DNA of 64,000 nt from Microbacterium sp. BH-3-3-3 (GTDB taxonomy: Bacteria > Actinomycetota > Actinomycetes > Actinomycetales > Microbacteriaceae), in the NCBI RefSeq assembly GCF_007679045.1, contig NZ_VEFS01000003.1:293785-357784 (forward strand). Reading direction: 5' to 3'. The position numbers and the translations under genes were made by a program. The notes beneath the pieces are model-generated. The model did no database searches, had not been told where the DNA came from, and saw only the letters and a list, made by a program, of their open reading frames with translations. This document shows, piece after piece, positions 52,993 to 63,714 of the stretch; the stretch's first letter is position 1; every line of letters starts with the position of its first letter.

Positions 52993-53603
52993 CAGAAGAG
53001 GCCCTCCAGGATTCCAGGCGGCAGGTTGAGTCCGAGACCACCCGAGAAGGCGATCTGCACGATGGCGGAGATCGCCAGGGAGAGGAAGATGTCGAAGATC
53101 GGGCGGCGGCTGCCGAGCGATCGGGCGATGCCCCAGAACAGGAAGGCGCCCGAGAGCAGCCATCCGAGCGGGGTGAGGGCCGCGATGAACACGATGACGG
53201 TGCCGACGGCGCCGGCCAGAGCCCACAGGTTGCTGCGCGGACGCACCGTGGGCGCCTCCGGCTCACGCCCCTCCACGGCTGCGATGAGCGCCTCGTCGTC
53301 GATGTCGACGTCGTTCTCCTGCGCTGCGGCGTCGGCGACCTCGACCGGCTCGGGCCGGCGGATCACGTCGAGGGCGAGGAGCACGGCCAGCACGATCACC
53401 GCGGCGGCGACGATGGCGGGGAACAGCTGCGGACCCGGAGGAGCCGTGTTCGCCGGCACGGTCATGGTGAGCGTGCCGACGACGAGGCCGATGCCCACCA
53501 GCAGCATGATCGCGGGGACGACGAGTCCGGTGCGACGGCGCCAGAACCCGTCGGAGGCGCGGGCGCGATGCGTGCGCGGGACGGTGGGGATGACGCCGCT
53601 CAC
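52992..53603 (-). CDS. tctB: Tripartite tricarboxylate transporter, small subunit TctB
   Basis: 203 residues, four TM segments. It begins with a GTG that overlaps the tctC stop. GPQLFPAIVAAAVIVLAVLLALD is the TctB signature region (shortened). A hydrophilic acidic loop (AAAQENDVDIDDEAL) lies between TM2 and TM3. Identification rests on position and topology because TctB is poorly conserved. Confidence 0.88.
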   Translation of the reverse strand: MSGVIPTVPRTHRARASDGFWRRRTGLVVPAIMLLVGIGLVVGTLTMTVPANTAPPGPQLFPAIVAAAVIVLAVLLALDVIRRPEPVEVADAAAQENDVDIDDEALIAAVEGREPEAPTVRPRSNLWALAGAVGTVIVFIAALTPLGWLLSGAFLFWGIARSLGSRRPIFDIFLSLAISAIVQIAFSGGLGLNLPPGILEGLF

Positions 53604-54586
53604 AGGCCCAGCTCCTCGATGATGGCGTCGACGCGCGCTTGGTCTTCTTCGATGAAGGTCGCGAACTCGGTGCCGGTCAGCAGCGCGTCGCGCCAGCGAT
53701 TGCGCTCCAGCACCTCTTCCCATTCGGGAGTCGAGGCCATCTGCTCGACGATGGCGACGAGTTCGTCGCGTTGGTCGTCGGTGATGCCGGGAGGGGCGAC
53801 CAGCCCGCGCCAGTTCGGCAGGTTGACGTCGACGCCCTGCTCGATGAAGGTCGGGATGTCGATGCCCGGCACCGGCTCCGCGGCCGAGACGGCCAGCGCA
53901 CGCAGGCGGCCCGCTTCGATCTGGTCGCTGAAGTCGTTGTATCCGCTCACGCCGACCGCGACCGTGTTCGACAGGAGGGCGGTGAGCACCTCGCCGCCAC
54001 CGGCGTACGAGACGTAGTTGAGCTCGGCCGGGTCGATGCCCGCGGCCTTCGCCGTGAGGCCGGTGAGCAGGTGGTCGGTGCCGCCGATGCCACCGCCGCC
54101 GACGGCCTGACCGTGGGGGTTCTCGCGCCAGGCCCGCACGAAGTCGTCGAGCGTCTGGAAGGGCGAATCCGCGGGGACGATGAAGACGATGTAGTCCTCC
54201 GCGAGCCGCGCGATCGGGGTGGTGTCGGCGAGGCTTGCGGCCGAACCGTTCGCGGTGATCGCGCCCTCCATGACGGTGCCGGTCATCATGAGGTTCGTCG
54301 GATCGGCGCCGAGCTGCACGAACTGGCCGAGGCCGATCGTGCCGCCGGCTCCGGGCACGTTCACCACCTGCACGTTGTTGACGACCGAGGTCGAGCGCAG
54401 GACCTGCTGCGATTCGCGGGAAGCGAGATCCCACCCGCCGCCGGGCGCAGCCGGGGCCATGATGGTCAGTTTGGTCCGTGGATCGGCACCCGCGGTCGAG
54501 CCGCTGGCGTTCACCGCGGCCACGCCGACGAGGGCGGCGGTGGCAGCGATCCCGAGCGCGTTCCATAGGACGCGTCTGGTTCTCAC
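53600..54586 (-). CDS. tctC: Tripartite tricarboxylate transporter substrate-binding protein TctC
   Basis: 328 residues from the GTG at 54586 with GGAG 7-8 nt upstream; a longer frame to 54628 runs into the operator. Twin-basic N-terminus (RTRR) and a hydrophobic signal/anchor about 8-27, with no lipobox Cys, so it is secreted or membrane-tethered by its uncleaved helix. TctC marks: APAAPGGGWD, VVNVPGAGG, and GGGGIGGTDHLLTGLTAKAAG. First gene of the five-gene operon. Confidence 0.94.
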   Translation of the reverse strand: MRTRRVLWNALGIAATAALVGVAAVNASGSTAGADPRTKLTIMAPAAPGGGWDLASRESQQVLRSTSVVNNVQVVNVPGAGGTIGLGQFVQLGADPTNLMMTGTVMEGAITANGSAASLADTTPIARLAEDYIVFIVPADSPFQTLDDFVRAWRENPHGQAVGGGGIGGTDHLLTGLTAKAAGIDPAELNYVSYAGGGEVLTALLSNTVAVGVSGYNDFSDQIEAGRLRALAVSAAEPVPGIDIPTFIEQGVDVNLPNWRGLVAPPGITDDQRDELVAIVEQMASTPEWEEVLERNRWRDALLTGTEFATFIEEDQARVDAIIEELGL

Positions 54587-54622
54587 GTCGTCACTCCTTC
54601 GTGATCTGGTGGAGACTGGGGT

Positions 54623-54648
54623 GTCCATCTAGTGGACTCCGATGTCCA
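54623..54648. promoter_or_regulatory. Three alternating half-sites GTCCA/TGGAC between tctC and iclR
   Basis: GTCCA (54623-54627), TGGAC (54633-54637) and GTCCA (54644-54648) make two overlapping palindromes with 5- and 6-nt centres. It lies 37 bp before the tctC start and 60 bp before the IclR start. This is a good candidate IclR-family operator controlling both arms. Confidence 0.6.
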
Positions 54649-54707
54649 CCTGACGGTACACTCGATCTCAGAGCGGGCGCAACCGGTGCGACGCGAGAGG
54701 GATGACG

Positions 54708-55505
54708 ATGTCGGCGAGCAACGAGAGCGGCGAGACGTCCGTCGCCGAGGGTGGCGGCGTCCGCGCCGTGACCCGGGCGTTCCAGGTGCTGCAGAGCTTC
54801 ACCGCCGATCGACCGATGCTCTCGGTCGCCGAGATCGTGCGCGACAGCGCCCTCCCCCGCACCACCGTGCTGCGGATGATCGACACCCTCGTCGGGGAGC
54901 GCATGCTGCGACACGCGGCCGACGGCCGCATCACCGTCGGCGCACGCCTGATCCGTCTCGCTGCGTTCGCCGAGGCGGCGTGGGCCGTTCCCGAAGAGAC
55001 CGCGGAGCGCATGACGCGCCTCGCGCAGGAGACCGGTGAGACCGCGAGTCTCTACGTGCGCAGCGGCATGCGCCGCGTCGCCGTCGCGCAGTCGCCGAGC
55101 CCCTACTCGCTCCGCCACGTCGTGCAGGTCGGCGACGAGATGCCTCTCCTGGTCGGCGCCTCGTCGACTCTGCTGGTCGCCGCGAGCGGTCCGGATGCCG
55201 CGGAGCAGGTGCTCGCATCCGCCCCGGTCGACCAGCTCTCCGGTGTCGAGGCCGCGGCGTTCCGTAAGGCCGTGACCGAGGCCGCCCGCGACCGTCACGC
55301 CGTCTCGCACGGGGCGCGCGAACCCGGCAACAGCGGCGTCGCCGTGATCGTGCGCGACGGCGACGACCGTCGACCCGCGGTGGTGCTGGGTCTCGGCGGA
55401 CCCACGGCGCGCTTCACCGAGGAGCGCGTGAGCGTGTTCCTCGAGGCGCTCGAGGCCGCGGCATCCGATCTGCAGCACACCGGTCTGCCACCCGCACTCG
55501 ACTGA
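54708..55505 (+). CDS. IclR-family transcriptional regulator
   Basis: 265 residues from the second of two ATGs (GAGAGG is 7 nt before 54708 and too close to 54702). N-terminal winged helix (VTRAFQVLQSF ... LSVAEIVRDSALPRTTVLRMIDTL, abbreviated) and C-terminal IclR effector domain (SLYVRSGMRRVAVAQSPSPYSLR, ending near NSGVAVIVRDGDDR). Presumably senses the acid or its CoA or oxo product and controls tctCBA and the two genes behind it. Confidence 0.92.
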   Translation: MSASNESGETSVAEGGGVRAVTRAFQVLQSFTADRPMLSVAEIVRDSALPRTTVLRMIDTLVGERMLRHAADGRITVGARLIRLAAFAEAAWAVPEETAERMTRLAQETGETASLYVRSGMRRVAVAQSPSPYSLRHVVQVGDEMPLLVGASSTLLVAASGPDAAEQVLASAPVDQLSGVEAAAFRKAVTEAARDRHAVSHGAREPGNSGVAVIVRDGDDRRPAVVLGLGGPTARFTEERVSVFLEALEAAASDLQHTGLPPALD

Positions 55506-55534
55506 ATCCACCCCGACGAGAGGACCGCCCGACG

Positions 55535-56134
55535 ATGAGCACTCTTTCCGAAACCGCGGAGTATCCCCCGCCCGGCGCCTACGCTGCCGCCACGATCGGC
55601 GATGCGATGGAGCGCTTCGGGATCGCGCGCGGCATCTCGCCGCTGTGGGCGGGTGCGGTCGTCTCGGGCCCCGCGGCCACCGTCCTCACCCGACCCGGTG
55701 ACAACAAGGGAGTGCACGCGGCGTTCGAGGTCATCCGCGCCGGTGAGATCCTCGTGGTCGACGGTGGCTCCGACGACACGCGGGCCCTGATCGGAGAGCT
55801 CGTCGCCGAGAAGGCGAAGGCGCTCGGGGTGGCCGGCATCGTGCTCGACGGCGCCGCCCGCGATGCCGTCGAACTGCGGGAGGTGGGCGTTCCCGTGTTC
55901 GCGCGGTCCGTGACCCCCGCCGGGCCCTGGAAGACCGGTCCCTACCGGCTGGGCGAGACGGTCGCGCTCGGCGGCGTGCCCGTGGCGCCGGGCGACTGGG
56001 TCGTCGGCGACGCCGACGGAGTCGCGGTCGTCCCGCGCGAGCGCATCGCCGAGGTCACCGCCGCCGCCGACGAGCTCGTGCGCGGCGAAGCCGAACGCCG
56101 AGCCGCGAATCGCGCTCTGACGCCCCGTGGCTGA
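55535..56134 (+). CDS. RraA-like protein (aldolase/oxaloacetate decarboxylase family)
   Basis: 199 residues. TIGDAMERFG near residue 25, GDNKGVHAAFEVIRAGEILVVDGG, and GIVLDGAARDAVELREVGVPVFARSVTP match RraA-fold enzymes; the Arg-Asp pair in AARDA is the metal/substrate motif. Members act as 4-hydroxy-4-methyl-2-oxoglutarate aldolase and oxaloacetate decarboxylase. AGAGGA ribosome-binding site; 30 bp after iclR and 8 bp overlap with the dehydrogenase. In this cluster it would decarboxylate or cleave the 2-oxoacid made by the lyase. Confidence 0.85.
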   Translation: MSTLSETAEYPPPGAYAAATIGDAMERFGIARGISPLWAGAVVSGPAATVLTRPGDNKGVHAAFEVIRAGEILVVDGGSDDTRALIGELVAEKAKALGVAGIVLDGAARDAVELREVGVPVFARSVTPAGPWKTGPYRLGETVALGGVPVAPGDWVVGDADGVAVVPRERIAEVTAAADELVRGEAERRAANRALTPRG

Positions 56135-57050
56135 GACCAGTGCCGGCCGGCCGGTCGTGTGGATCCCCCGCGAGGTGCACGCCGACGCGGTAGCCGACCT
56201 CGAGACGTGGGCCGACGTGCGCCGCGGCTGGGGCGCTGAGCCCGCGGACGAAGACGCGGTCGCTCCCCTCGTGCAGGGGGTTCTGCTGCGCACGGCCCGC
56301 CTCGATGCGCCGCAGCTGAGCCGCATGCCGCGATTGCGCATCGTGGCGCGCCACGGCGTCGGCACCGACACCGTGGACACGGCGTTCGCTCGAGAACACG
56401 GCATCCGGATCACGACGACCCCCGAGGCGAACGTGCTCTCGGTCGCCGAGCACGCCATCGCCTTGCTCCTGGCTGTGCGGCGGGGCATCGGCGCCGCCGT
56501 GAGCGGTCGGGGAGATCGCGCCGATTTGATCGGGGGTGAGCTCAGCGGGTCGACGCTGGGTCTCATCGGCTTCGGACGCATCGCGCGGCACGTGGCGCGG
56601 ATCGGACAGGGCGGGTTCGCAATGCGCGTTCTCGCGTACGACCCGGGTCTCAGCGACGAAGAGGTGCGGACGGCAGGCGCCGAGCCGCGGTCGCTCGACG
56701 AGCTGCTGGAGCAGTCCGATGCGGTGAGCGTGCACGTGCCGCTCGTCCCGGCGACGCGCGGCCTGCTCTCCACCGCGCAGTTCCGGCGGATGCGGTCGCA
56801 CGCCGTCGTGCTCAACACCTCGCGCGGTGGAGTCGTCGACGAGTGTGCGCTGTTGGCGGCGCTCGAGACGGGCGAGGTCGCCGGTGCGGGTCTCGACGTC
56901 TCGGAGGTCGAGCCGATGCCCGCCGATCATCCGCTCCGCAGTCGCGCCGACGTCGTCGTGACCCCGCACATCGGGGGGCAGACGCGAGAGGCCATGCGTC
57001 GGGTCGCGATGGAGGCGGCAGTCTCGCTGCGCGCGGAACTCGCCCCCTAG
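56127..57050 (+). CDS. D-2-hydroxyacid dehydrogenase, NAD-dependent
   Basis: 307 residues from a GTG inside the end of the RraA-like gene. Rossmann motif GLIGFGRIAR (about 150-159), catalytic Arg in NTSRGGVVDE, Glu in SEVEP and His in TPHIGGQT, all in the PGDH/D-LDH pattern. It interconverts a D-2-hydroxyacid and a 2-oxoacid. Last gene of the iclR operon, convergent with uppS (4 bp apart). Confidence 0.93.
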   Translation: MAETSAGRPVVWIPREVHADAVADLETWADVRRGWGAEPADEDAVAPLVQGVLLRTARLDAPQLSRMPRLRIVARHGVGTDTVDTAFAREHGIRITTTPEANVLSVAEHAIALLLAVRRGIGAAVSGRGDRADLIGGELSGSTLGLIGFGRIARHVARIGQGGFAMRVLAYDPGLSDEEVRTAGAEPRSLDELLEQSDAVSVHVPLVPATRGLLSTAQFRRMRSHAVVLNTSRGGVVDECALLAALETGEVAGAGLDVSEVEPMPADHPLRSRADVVVTPHIGGQTREAMRRVAMEAAVSLRAELAP

Positions 57051-57054
57051 TGCG

Positions 57055-57858
57055 TCACGCCGTCGGCTTGTCGACCGCCCCGCCGAAGCGGCGGTCGCGC
57101 GACTGGTAGTGCCCGATGGCTTCCCACAGATGCGTGCGGCGGAAATCGGGCCAGAGGGTGTCGAGGAACACCATCTCGGCGTACGCCGACTCCCACAGCA
57201 GGAAGTTCGAGGTGCGCTGCTCGCCGCTCGAGCGCACGAACAGGTCGACGTCGGGCATGTCGGGCTGGTACAGGTTCTTGCGGATGAGCTTCTCGGTCAC
57301 GGCCGACGGCTTGAGCTTGCCCGACGCGATGTCGTCGCCGATGCGGCGCACGGCATCCACGATCTCGACCCGACCGCCGTAGTTGACGCACATCGTCAGC
57401 GTGAGTGTCGAGTTGCCCTCGGTGAGGCGCTCGGCGTGCTGCAGCTCCTTGATGACCGAGCCCCACAGGCGCGGCTTGCGGCCCGACCAGCGGATGCGCA
57501 CACCCCACTCGTTGAGCTGATCGCGGCGGCGGTGCAGCACCTCGCGGTTGAACCCCATCAGGAAGCGCACCTCGTCGGGTGAGCGCGACCAGTTCTCGGT
57601 GGAGAAGGCGTAGACCGACAGGTGCTTCACGCCCGCCTGGATCGCGCCGGCGACGACGTCGAGCAGAGCCGCCTCGCCCGCACGGTGGCCCTCGACGCGG
57701 GTGAGTCCCTGGCGGTTGGCCCAGCGACCGTTGCCGTCCATCACGATCGCGACGTGCTCGGGAACCGCGCCCTTCGGAAAGGCCGGCGGGTACTCGCCCG
57801 TCCAGTCGAGGGGGCGGTACGGCACGGCGTCGCGGTGCGTGAACGGCTTGGGTGTCAT
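57055..57858 (-). CDS. uppS: Isoprenyl (undecaprenyl/decaprenyl) diphosphate synthase
   Basis: 267 residues. cis-Prenyltransferase making the lipid carrier for wall synthesis. [17 protein letters not shown] (catalytic Asp), [13 protein letters not shown] and [16 protein letters not shown] are present. The ATG overlaps the recO stop by 4 bp, the recO-uppS order seen across Actinobacteria. Confidence 0.96.
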   Translation of the reverse strand: MTPKPFTHRDAVPYRPLDWTGEYPPAFPKGAVPEHVAIVMDGNGRWANRQGLTRVEGHRAGEAALLDVVAGAIQAGVKHLSVYAFSTENWSRSPDEVRFLMGFNREVLHRRRDQLNEWGVRIRWSGRKPRLWGSVIKELQHAERLTEGNSTLTLTMCVNYGGRVEIVDAVRRIGDDIASGKLKPSAVTEKLIRKNLYQPDMPDVDLFVRSSGEQRTSNFLLWESAYAEMVFLDTLWPDFRRTHLWEAIGHYQSRDRRFGGAVDKPTA

Positions 57859-58583
57859 CGATGCGACTCCAGGTGCGAGAGGGAACGGATGCCGCGCTCC
57901 AGGTGGAACTGCGCGTAGGCGGCCACGAGGCCCGAGGCCGCCGCCGTCGTGCGTCCGGGGGCGGCGTCGATGGTGTCCCATTCCCCCGCCATGAGGGCGC
58001 GGAGCATGTCGACCGTGTCGCGCGCGACGCGCGGCGAGCCCGCCGGGGCGCAGGTCGAGCAGACGACGCCGCCGAGCTGCGGGAGGAAGTAGTCGTGGTC
58101 GCCGACGGTGCCGCAGCGCGCGCACTCGGTGAGCCCGGGAGCCCAGCCCGACAGGGCCATGGCGCGCAACAGGTACGAGTCGAGCACGCTGCGCTCCGAG
58201 TGCTCGCCGCGGGCCAGTGACCGCAGCCCACCGACCAGCAGCAGGTACTGCTGGGGCGTCGCCTCGGCCTCGTTCAGGCGATCGGCGGTCTCGACCATGG
58301 CGCTGGCGGTCGTGTACACGTCGTAGTCGGCCACGATCTCGGCCCCGTACGAACCCAGCGACTCGGCCTGCTGCACGATGTCGAGGTTGCGTCCCTTGAA
58401 CAGCTGCACGTCGGCGACCATGAACGGCTCGAGACGCGACCCGAACTTCGACGAGGTGCGGCGCACGCCCTTCGCGACCGCACGGATCTTGCCGTTGCGG
58501 CGACTGAGCAGGGTGAGGATGCGGTCCGCCTCCCCGAGCTTGTGGGTACGCAGGACCACGACCTCGTCGCGGTAGGTGGGCAC
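57855..58583 (-). CDS. recO: DNA repair protein RecO
   Basis: 242 residues. N-terminal OB fold ([25 protein letters not shown], shortened), a helical middle, and a zinc ribbon CARCG ... CSTC (about 141-165). Loads RecA with RecR. A GATAAT -10-like element ends 5 nt before the GTG, suggesting a leaderless message. Confidence 0.95.
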   Translation of the reverse strand: MPTYRDEVVVLRTHKLGEADRILTLLSRRNGKIRAVAKGVRRTSSKFGSRLEPFMVADVQLFKGRNLDIVQQAESLGSYGAEIVADYDVYTTASAMVETADRLNEAEATPQQYLLLVGGLRSLARGEHSERSVLDSYLLRAMALSGWAPGLTECARCGTVGDHDYFLPQLGGVVCSTCAPAGSPRVARDTVDMLRALMAGEWDTIDAAPGRTTAAASGLVAAYAQFHLERGIRSLSHLESHR

Positions 58584-58645
58584 AGTCCATTATCGGCCCG
58601 CCCACCCGTGAGCGGCCTGCGCAGCGCCGTGGCGCGCCGCTTGGA

Positions 58646-59221
58646 TCAGCGGGGGGTCGCCGCTCTCTGCTGCAGGGGCCACGACCCGTCGGGAATCGGC
58701 AGGTCGGGGCGGGTGTGCTGCAGGAAGTCGATCAGCTGAGGGTAGCCCAGCATGAGTCGGGTCGCGCCGAATCGGGTCGTGCCCTCCGTCTTCGCGAGGA
58801 TGCCGCCGAACCGGTCGCCGGGGTTGGGCTCCAACCGCGTGATCTCGGCCACCGGCACCGCGTTCGGTCCGCGCACCAGACCGAACGACCACACCAGGTC
58901 GGGGGCGACCTCCAGTCGCATGCGTTTCATCCCCCGCGCCAGGAACACGAAGAGGATGCCGCCGACGAACATCGCCGCCCCGGCGATGACCATGCTCGTC
59001 TCGGGATCCTTCACCCCCGCCGCGGCCAGGAGCAGGATGCTGCCGAGCACGATGACCGCGATGCCGACCGTGCGGATCAGGACGCGCTGCCACCTCCGGG
59101 TCGACACGACGAACAGCACGCCCTCTCGTGTCGCCCGCGCCGTCGCCGCCGACGGTGAACGTCGGATGATCGCCGTCACGATCGCGGTGATGGCCCCCGC
59201 GATGAGCATGGCCACCGCCAC
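58646..59221 (-). CDS. Membrane protein with PH-like C-terminal half
   Basis: 191 residues from the GTG at 59221; ATG 59209 is another choice, and the frame further up is shadow. Three TM segments (about 5-20, 50-67, 75-92), then a soluble beta-rich domain ([31 protein letters not shown], abbreviated) as in bacterial PH-domain membrane proteins. Function unknown. Confidence 0.65.
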   Translation of the reverse strand: MAVAMLIAGAITAIVTAIIRRSPSAATARATREGVLFVVSTRRWQRVLIRTVGIAVIVLGSILLLAAAGVKDPETSMVIAGAAMFVGGILFVFLARGMKRMRLEVAPDLVWSFGLVRGPNAVPVAEITRLEPNPGDRFGGILAKTEGTTRFGATRLMLGYPQLIDFLQHTRPDLPIPDGSWPLQQRAATPR

Positions 59222-59466
59222 GCTCGAATTCGCCCCCCCAGTGCATCTGCAGTCTCCCCCGGCGACTCGTGGTCGCATCGACGTTCCGGGCGCACTGAAT
59301 CGGCCCCCTGCCCTCGATGAAAACGCATCCCAGCTGCTCGCGCTCTCGCTGGACGGCGACGCGGCCCGGGTGCTACACACCGCGGGCACCACGGTGACCC
59401 GCGTATCTCCATCGCCGCGCACGCGCCTCCGCACGCCGATCGCGCGCGTCCCGGAGAATGGATACC

Positions 59467-60165
59467 GTGAACGAGTCCGTCTTCGTCATCCCGCTGTGGG
59501 CGGATCTCACCGCCGTCGCCCTGGGCGGTGTGCAGGGTGCGCTGTTCGCCTCCGGCTTCCAGGGCCAGCGGCGCCTCGACCTGCTCGGGGTGGCGATCAT
59601 CGGCATCCTGCTCGGAATGGGCGGTGGTCTCATCCGCGACCTGCTGCTGGGGCTCACCCCCGCGACCCTGCAGAGCAACTGGTACCTCATCACCGCGACG
59701 CTCGCCTCGATCGTCGGCATGCTGCTGTCGGGGATCTTCCAACGCCTGAACCGCGCGATCGTCATGCTCGACGCGGTGGTGATCGGGCTGTTCGGCGCGT
59801 TCGGCACCTCGAAGGCGCTCGCCCTCGGCATGCCGGCCGTGCCCGCGGTGTTCGTCGGCGTGCTCGCCGCGGCCGGGGGCAGCGTGCTGCGCGACGTGCT
59901 CATGGGCCTGCCGGTCGCCATCATGCACGTCGGCTCGCTCTACGCCGTGGCGGCCGGCGGCGGATGCGCGGTGCTGGCGACCGTCGCCGCATTTGGCGTG
60001 CCGCTGCCGGTCGCCGCCGTGATCGGCGTGGCGGTCACGACGGTCATCCGCGTGCTCGCCGTGCTGTTCGACCTGTCGCTGCCCGAGCAACGCAAGCTCT
60101 ACCGCCGCAAGGTCGCGGTCGAGACCACCGGCATCCCGATCATCCGCATGGATGAGCCGGAGTGA
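59467..60165 (+). CDS. Trimeric intracellular cation (TRIC) channel-family protein
   Basis: About 232 residues. The GTG at 59467 is 9 nt after GGAGA; an ATG at 59458 touches that ribosome-binding site and is less likely. Seven TM helices in two repeats of the UPF0126 unit, each with a glycine-rich kink and Arg-Asp (GMGGGLIRDLLLG and AAGGSVLRDVLMG). Prokaryotic TRICs pass K+ or Na+. Stand-alone gene. Confidence 0.9.
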   Translation: MNESVFVIPLWADLTAVALGGVQGALFASGFQGQRRLDLLGVAIIGILLGMGGGLIRDLLLGLTPATLQSNWYLITATLASIVGMLLSGIFQRLNRAIVMLDAVVIGLFGAFGTSKALALGMPAVPAVFVGVLAAAGGSVLRDVLMGLPVAIMHVGSLYAVAAGGGCAVLATVAAFGVPLPVAAVIGVAVTTVIRVLAVLFDLSLPEQRKLYRRKVAVETTGIPIIRMDEPE

Positions 60166-60189
60166 GCCGGGCTCTGACCCCCGCGCGCG

Positions 60190-60972
60190 TCAGCCGAGCG
60201 GCGTGACCTCGTCGCCGACCCGGATCGTGCCCCCATCGGCGACCGGCAGCAACAGGATTCCCAGCGTCGGCTCGGACTGACCGAACTCCGTCGTCAGCAC
60301 CCGCAGCAGCCGGGCGTCGCGCACACCCGTGTCGGGGTTCGCGGTGATCGCGGCGCAGCGCTCGATCGGCTTCTGCACCTCGAACTCCACCTCGCCGATC
60401 CGCACGCGGCCGTGCCACTCGAGCTCGGCCCACGGCGCGGTGCCGCCGACGACGATGTTCGAGCGGAAGCGGCGGTCGTCGACGGGCGCCGGCACCGCGG
60501 CATCCACCTCCTCGACCGAGGCCGCGCCGTGCAGCGAGATGAATCCGCGCGGTCGGTCCTGGAAGCGTGCGATGCGGCCGTCGCCGAGAAGACCGAGGGG
60601 CAGGATGCCGTCGGCCTCGAGCAGCTTCGCATCGCTCGTCGTGCGCAGGTAGGCGGTGATCGCCGCGCTGAGTCGGGCACGGCCCTCGTCGCTGAGATCG
60701 GCGGTGACGTCGATGTCGTCGACCTGCAGCCGCAGCGTCAGCGCCTCGTCGTCGAGGGTGAGGTCGACGCGCGCCAGCGTCGGGAAGGTCATGAGCGCGA
60801 GTCCGCGGCTCTTGGGGAACGTGGCATCCGCCGGCTCGAGGGCATCGGCGAAGCGGAAGACGAGCGAGCGGTCGCCCTGCACGCGGCCGTCGTCCTGGAT
60901 GACGAGGCTGTCGCGCTTCTCGGGCGTGAAGCCCTTCACGGGATAGCGGTAGAGGGCGTCGACGCGGATCAC
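60190..60972 (-). CDS. MOSC-domain protein (YcbX/mARC-like)
   Basis: 260 residues from the GTG at 60972 (GAGGAT upstream). N-terminal MOSC_N beta-barrel (LYRYPVKGFTPE) and C-terminal MOSC domain with Cys in PIERCAAITANPDTG, the molybdenum-cofactor ligand region. Such proteins reduce N-hydroxylated compounds. The end GTIRVGDEVTPL is typical. Neighbour of a methyltransferase, 31 bp away. Confidence 0.88.
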   Translation of the reverse strand: MIRVDALYRYPVKGFTPEKRDSLVIQDDGRVQGDRSLVFRFADALEPADATFPKSRGLALMTFPTLARVDLTLDDEALTLRLQVDDIDVTADLSDEGRARLSAAITAYLRTTSDAKLLEADGILPLGLLGDGRIARFQDRPRGFISLHGAASVEEVDAAVPAPVDDRRFRSNIVVGGTAPWAELEWHGRVRIGEVEFEVQKPIERCAAITANPDTGVRDARLLRVLTTEFGQSEPTLGILLLPVADGGTIRVGDEVTPLG

Positions 60973-61003
60973 GGTTTCATCCTCGCATCGACGCCCCCTC
61001 GCG

Positions 61004-61792
61004 TCACCAGCGGGCGAGAACCTCGCCGTGCGGCAGCAGGATCCATCCGTCGGGGTGCGCGGCCCACTCGCGCCACGCGTCCGAGATGCGCTGCAACTGC
61101 GCGTCGTCGGCGAGACCGAGCCGCTTCGCATGCCCGGCGAACGCCGAGGCGAGCACGCGGTCGGCCCACATGCCGCCCCACCACGCGCGCTTTTCGGGCG
61201 TGTCGAACACCCACACGCTCGCGCTCGCCTCGATGCGGGTGAAGCCCGCCTCGCGCGCCCACGCCTTGAGACGCCGACCCGCATCGGGCTCGCCCGACGA
61301 CCCGCGGTGCACGCCGTGATAAATCTCGAGCCAGTCGTCGAGGGCGGGGATGAGCGGATGCCAGATCACCCCGCCGTAGTCGACGTCGCGCACCGCGACG
61401 AGGCCGTCCGGCCCGGCGACGCGGCGGAACTCCCGCAGCGCGTCGACCGGCCGCTCGAGGTGCTGCAGCACCTGGTGGGCGTGCACGACGTCGAACGAGG
61501 CGTCGGGCACGTCGAGGGCGTAGGCGTCACCCGTGCGGAAGGTCACGTTCGTGCGCTCCCCCGCGGCGGCGCGGGCCACCTCGACGACGTCGGACGCGGC
61601 ATCCACCCCGACGACCTCTCCCGGGAAGACCCGGTCGGCGAGGTCGACGGTGATGGAGCCGGGGCCGGCACCCACATCGAGGATGCGGGTGCCGGCGGAC
61701 AACGAAGACACCAGGTAGGCCGCCGAGTCGGCGACGGTGCGTACCGCGTGGGAACGCAGCACGCTCTCGTGGTGTCCGTGGGCGTAGGCCAC
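61004..61792 (-). CDS. Class I SAM-dependent methyltransferase (UbiE-like)
   Basis: 262 residues. SAM motif I ILDVGAGPGSITVDLA (about 37-52), motif II FDVVHAHQVLQHLERP, and C-terminal Trp-rich segment (KRAWWGGMWADR). Gene order suggests that it follows leuA in one transcript (23 bp gap). Substrate unknown. Confidence 0.88.
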   Translation of the reverse strand: MAYAHGHHESVLRSHAVRTVADSAAYLVSSLSAGTRILDVGAGPGSITVDLADRVFPGEVVGVDAASDVVEVARAAAGERTNVTFRTGDAYALDVPDASFDVVHAHQVLQHLERPVDALREFRRVAGPDGLVAVRDVDYGGVIWHPLIPALDDWLEIYHGVHRGSSGEPDAGRRLKAWAREAGFTRIEASASVWVFDTPEKRAWWGGMWADRVLASAFAGHAKRLGLADDAQLQRISDAWREWAAHPDGWILLPHGEVLARW

Positions 61793-61815
61793 GGTCGTCT
61801 TCTTTTCGGTGCGGG

Positions 61816-63714
<1,899 letters not shown>

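Noticed and set aside
48696..57050. A horizontally acquired island including the tctC cluster
   Set aside because: GC content, codon use and the GGATGCC word continue through the cluster, and there are no borders such as tRNAs, repeats or recombinases.
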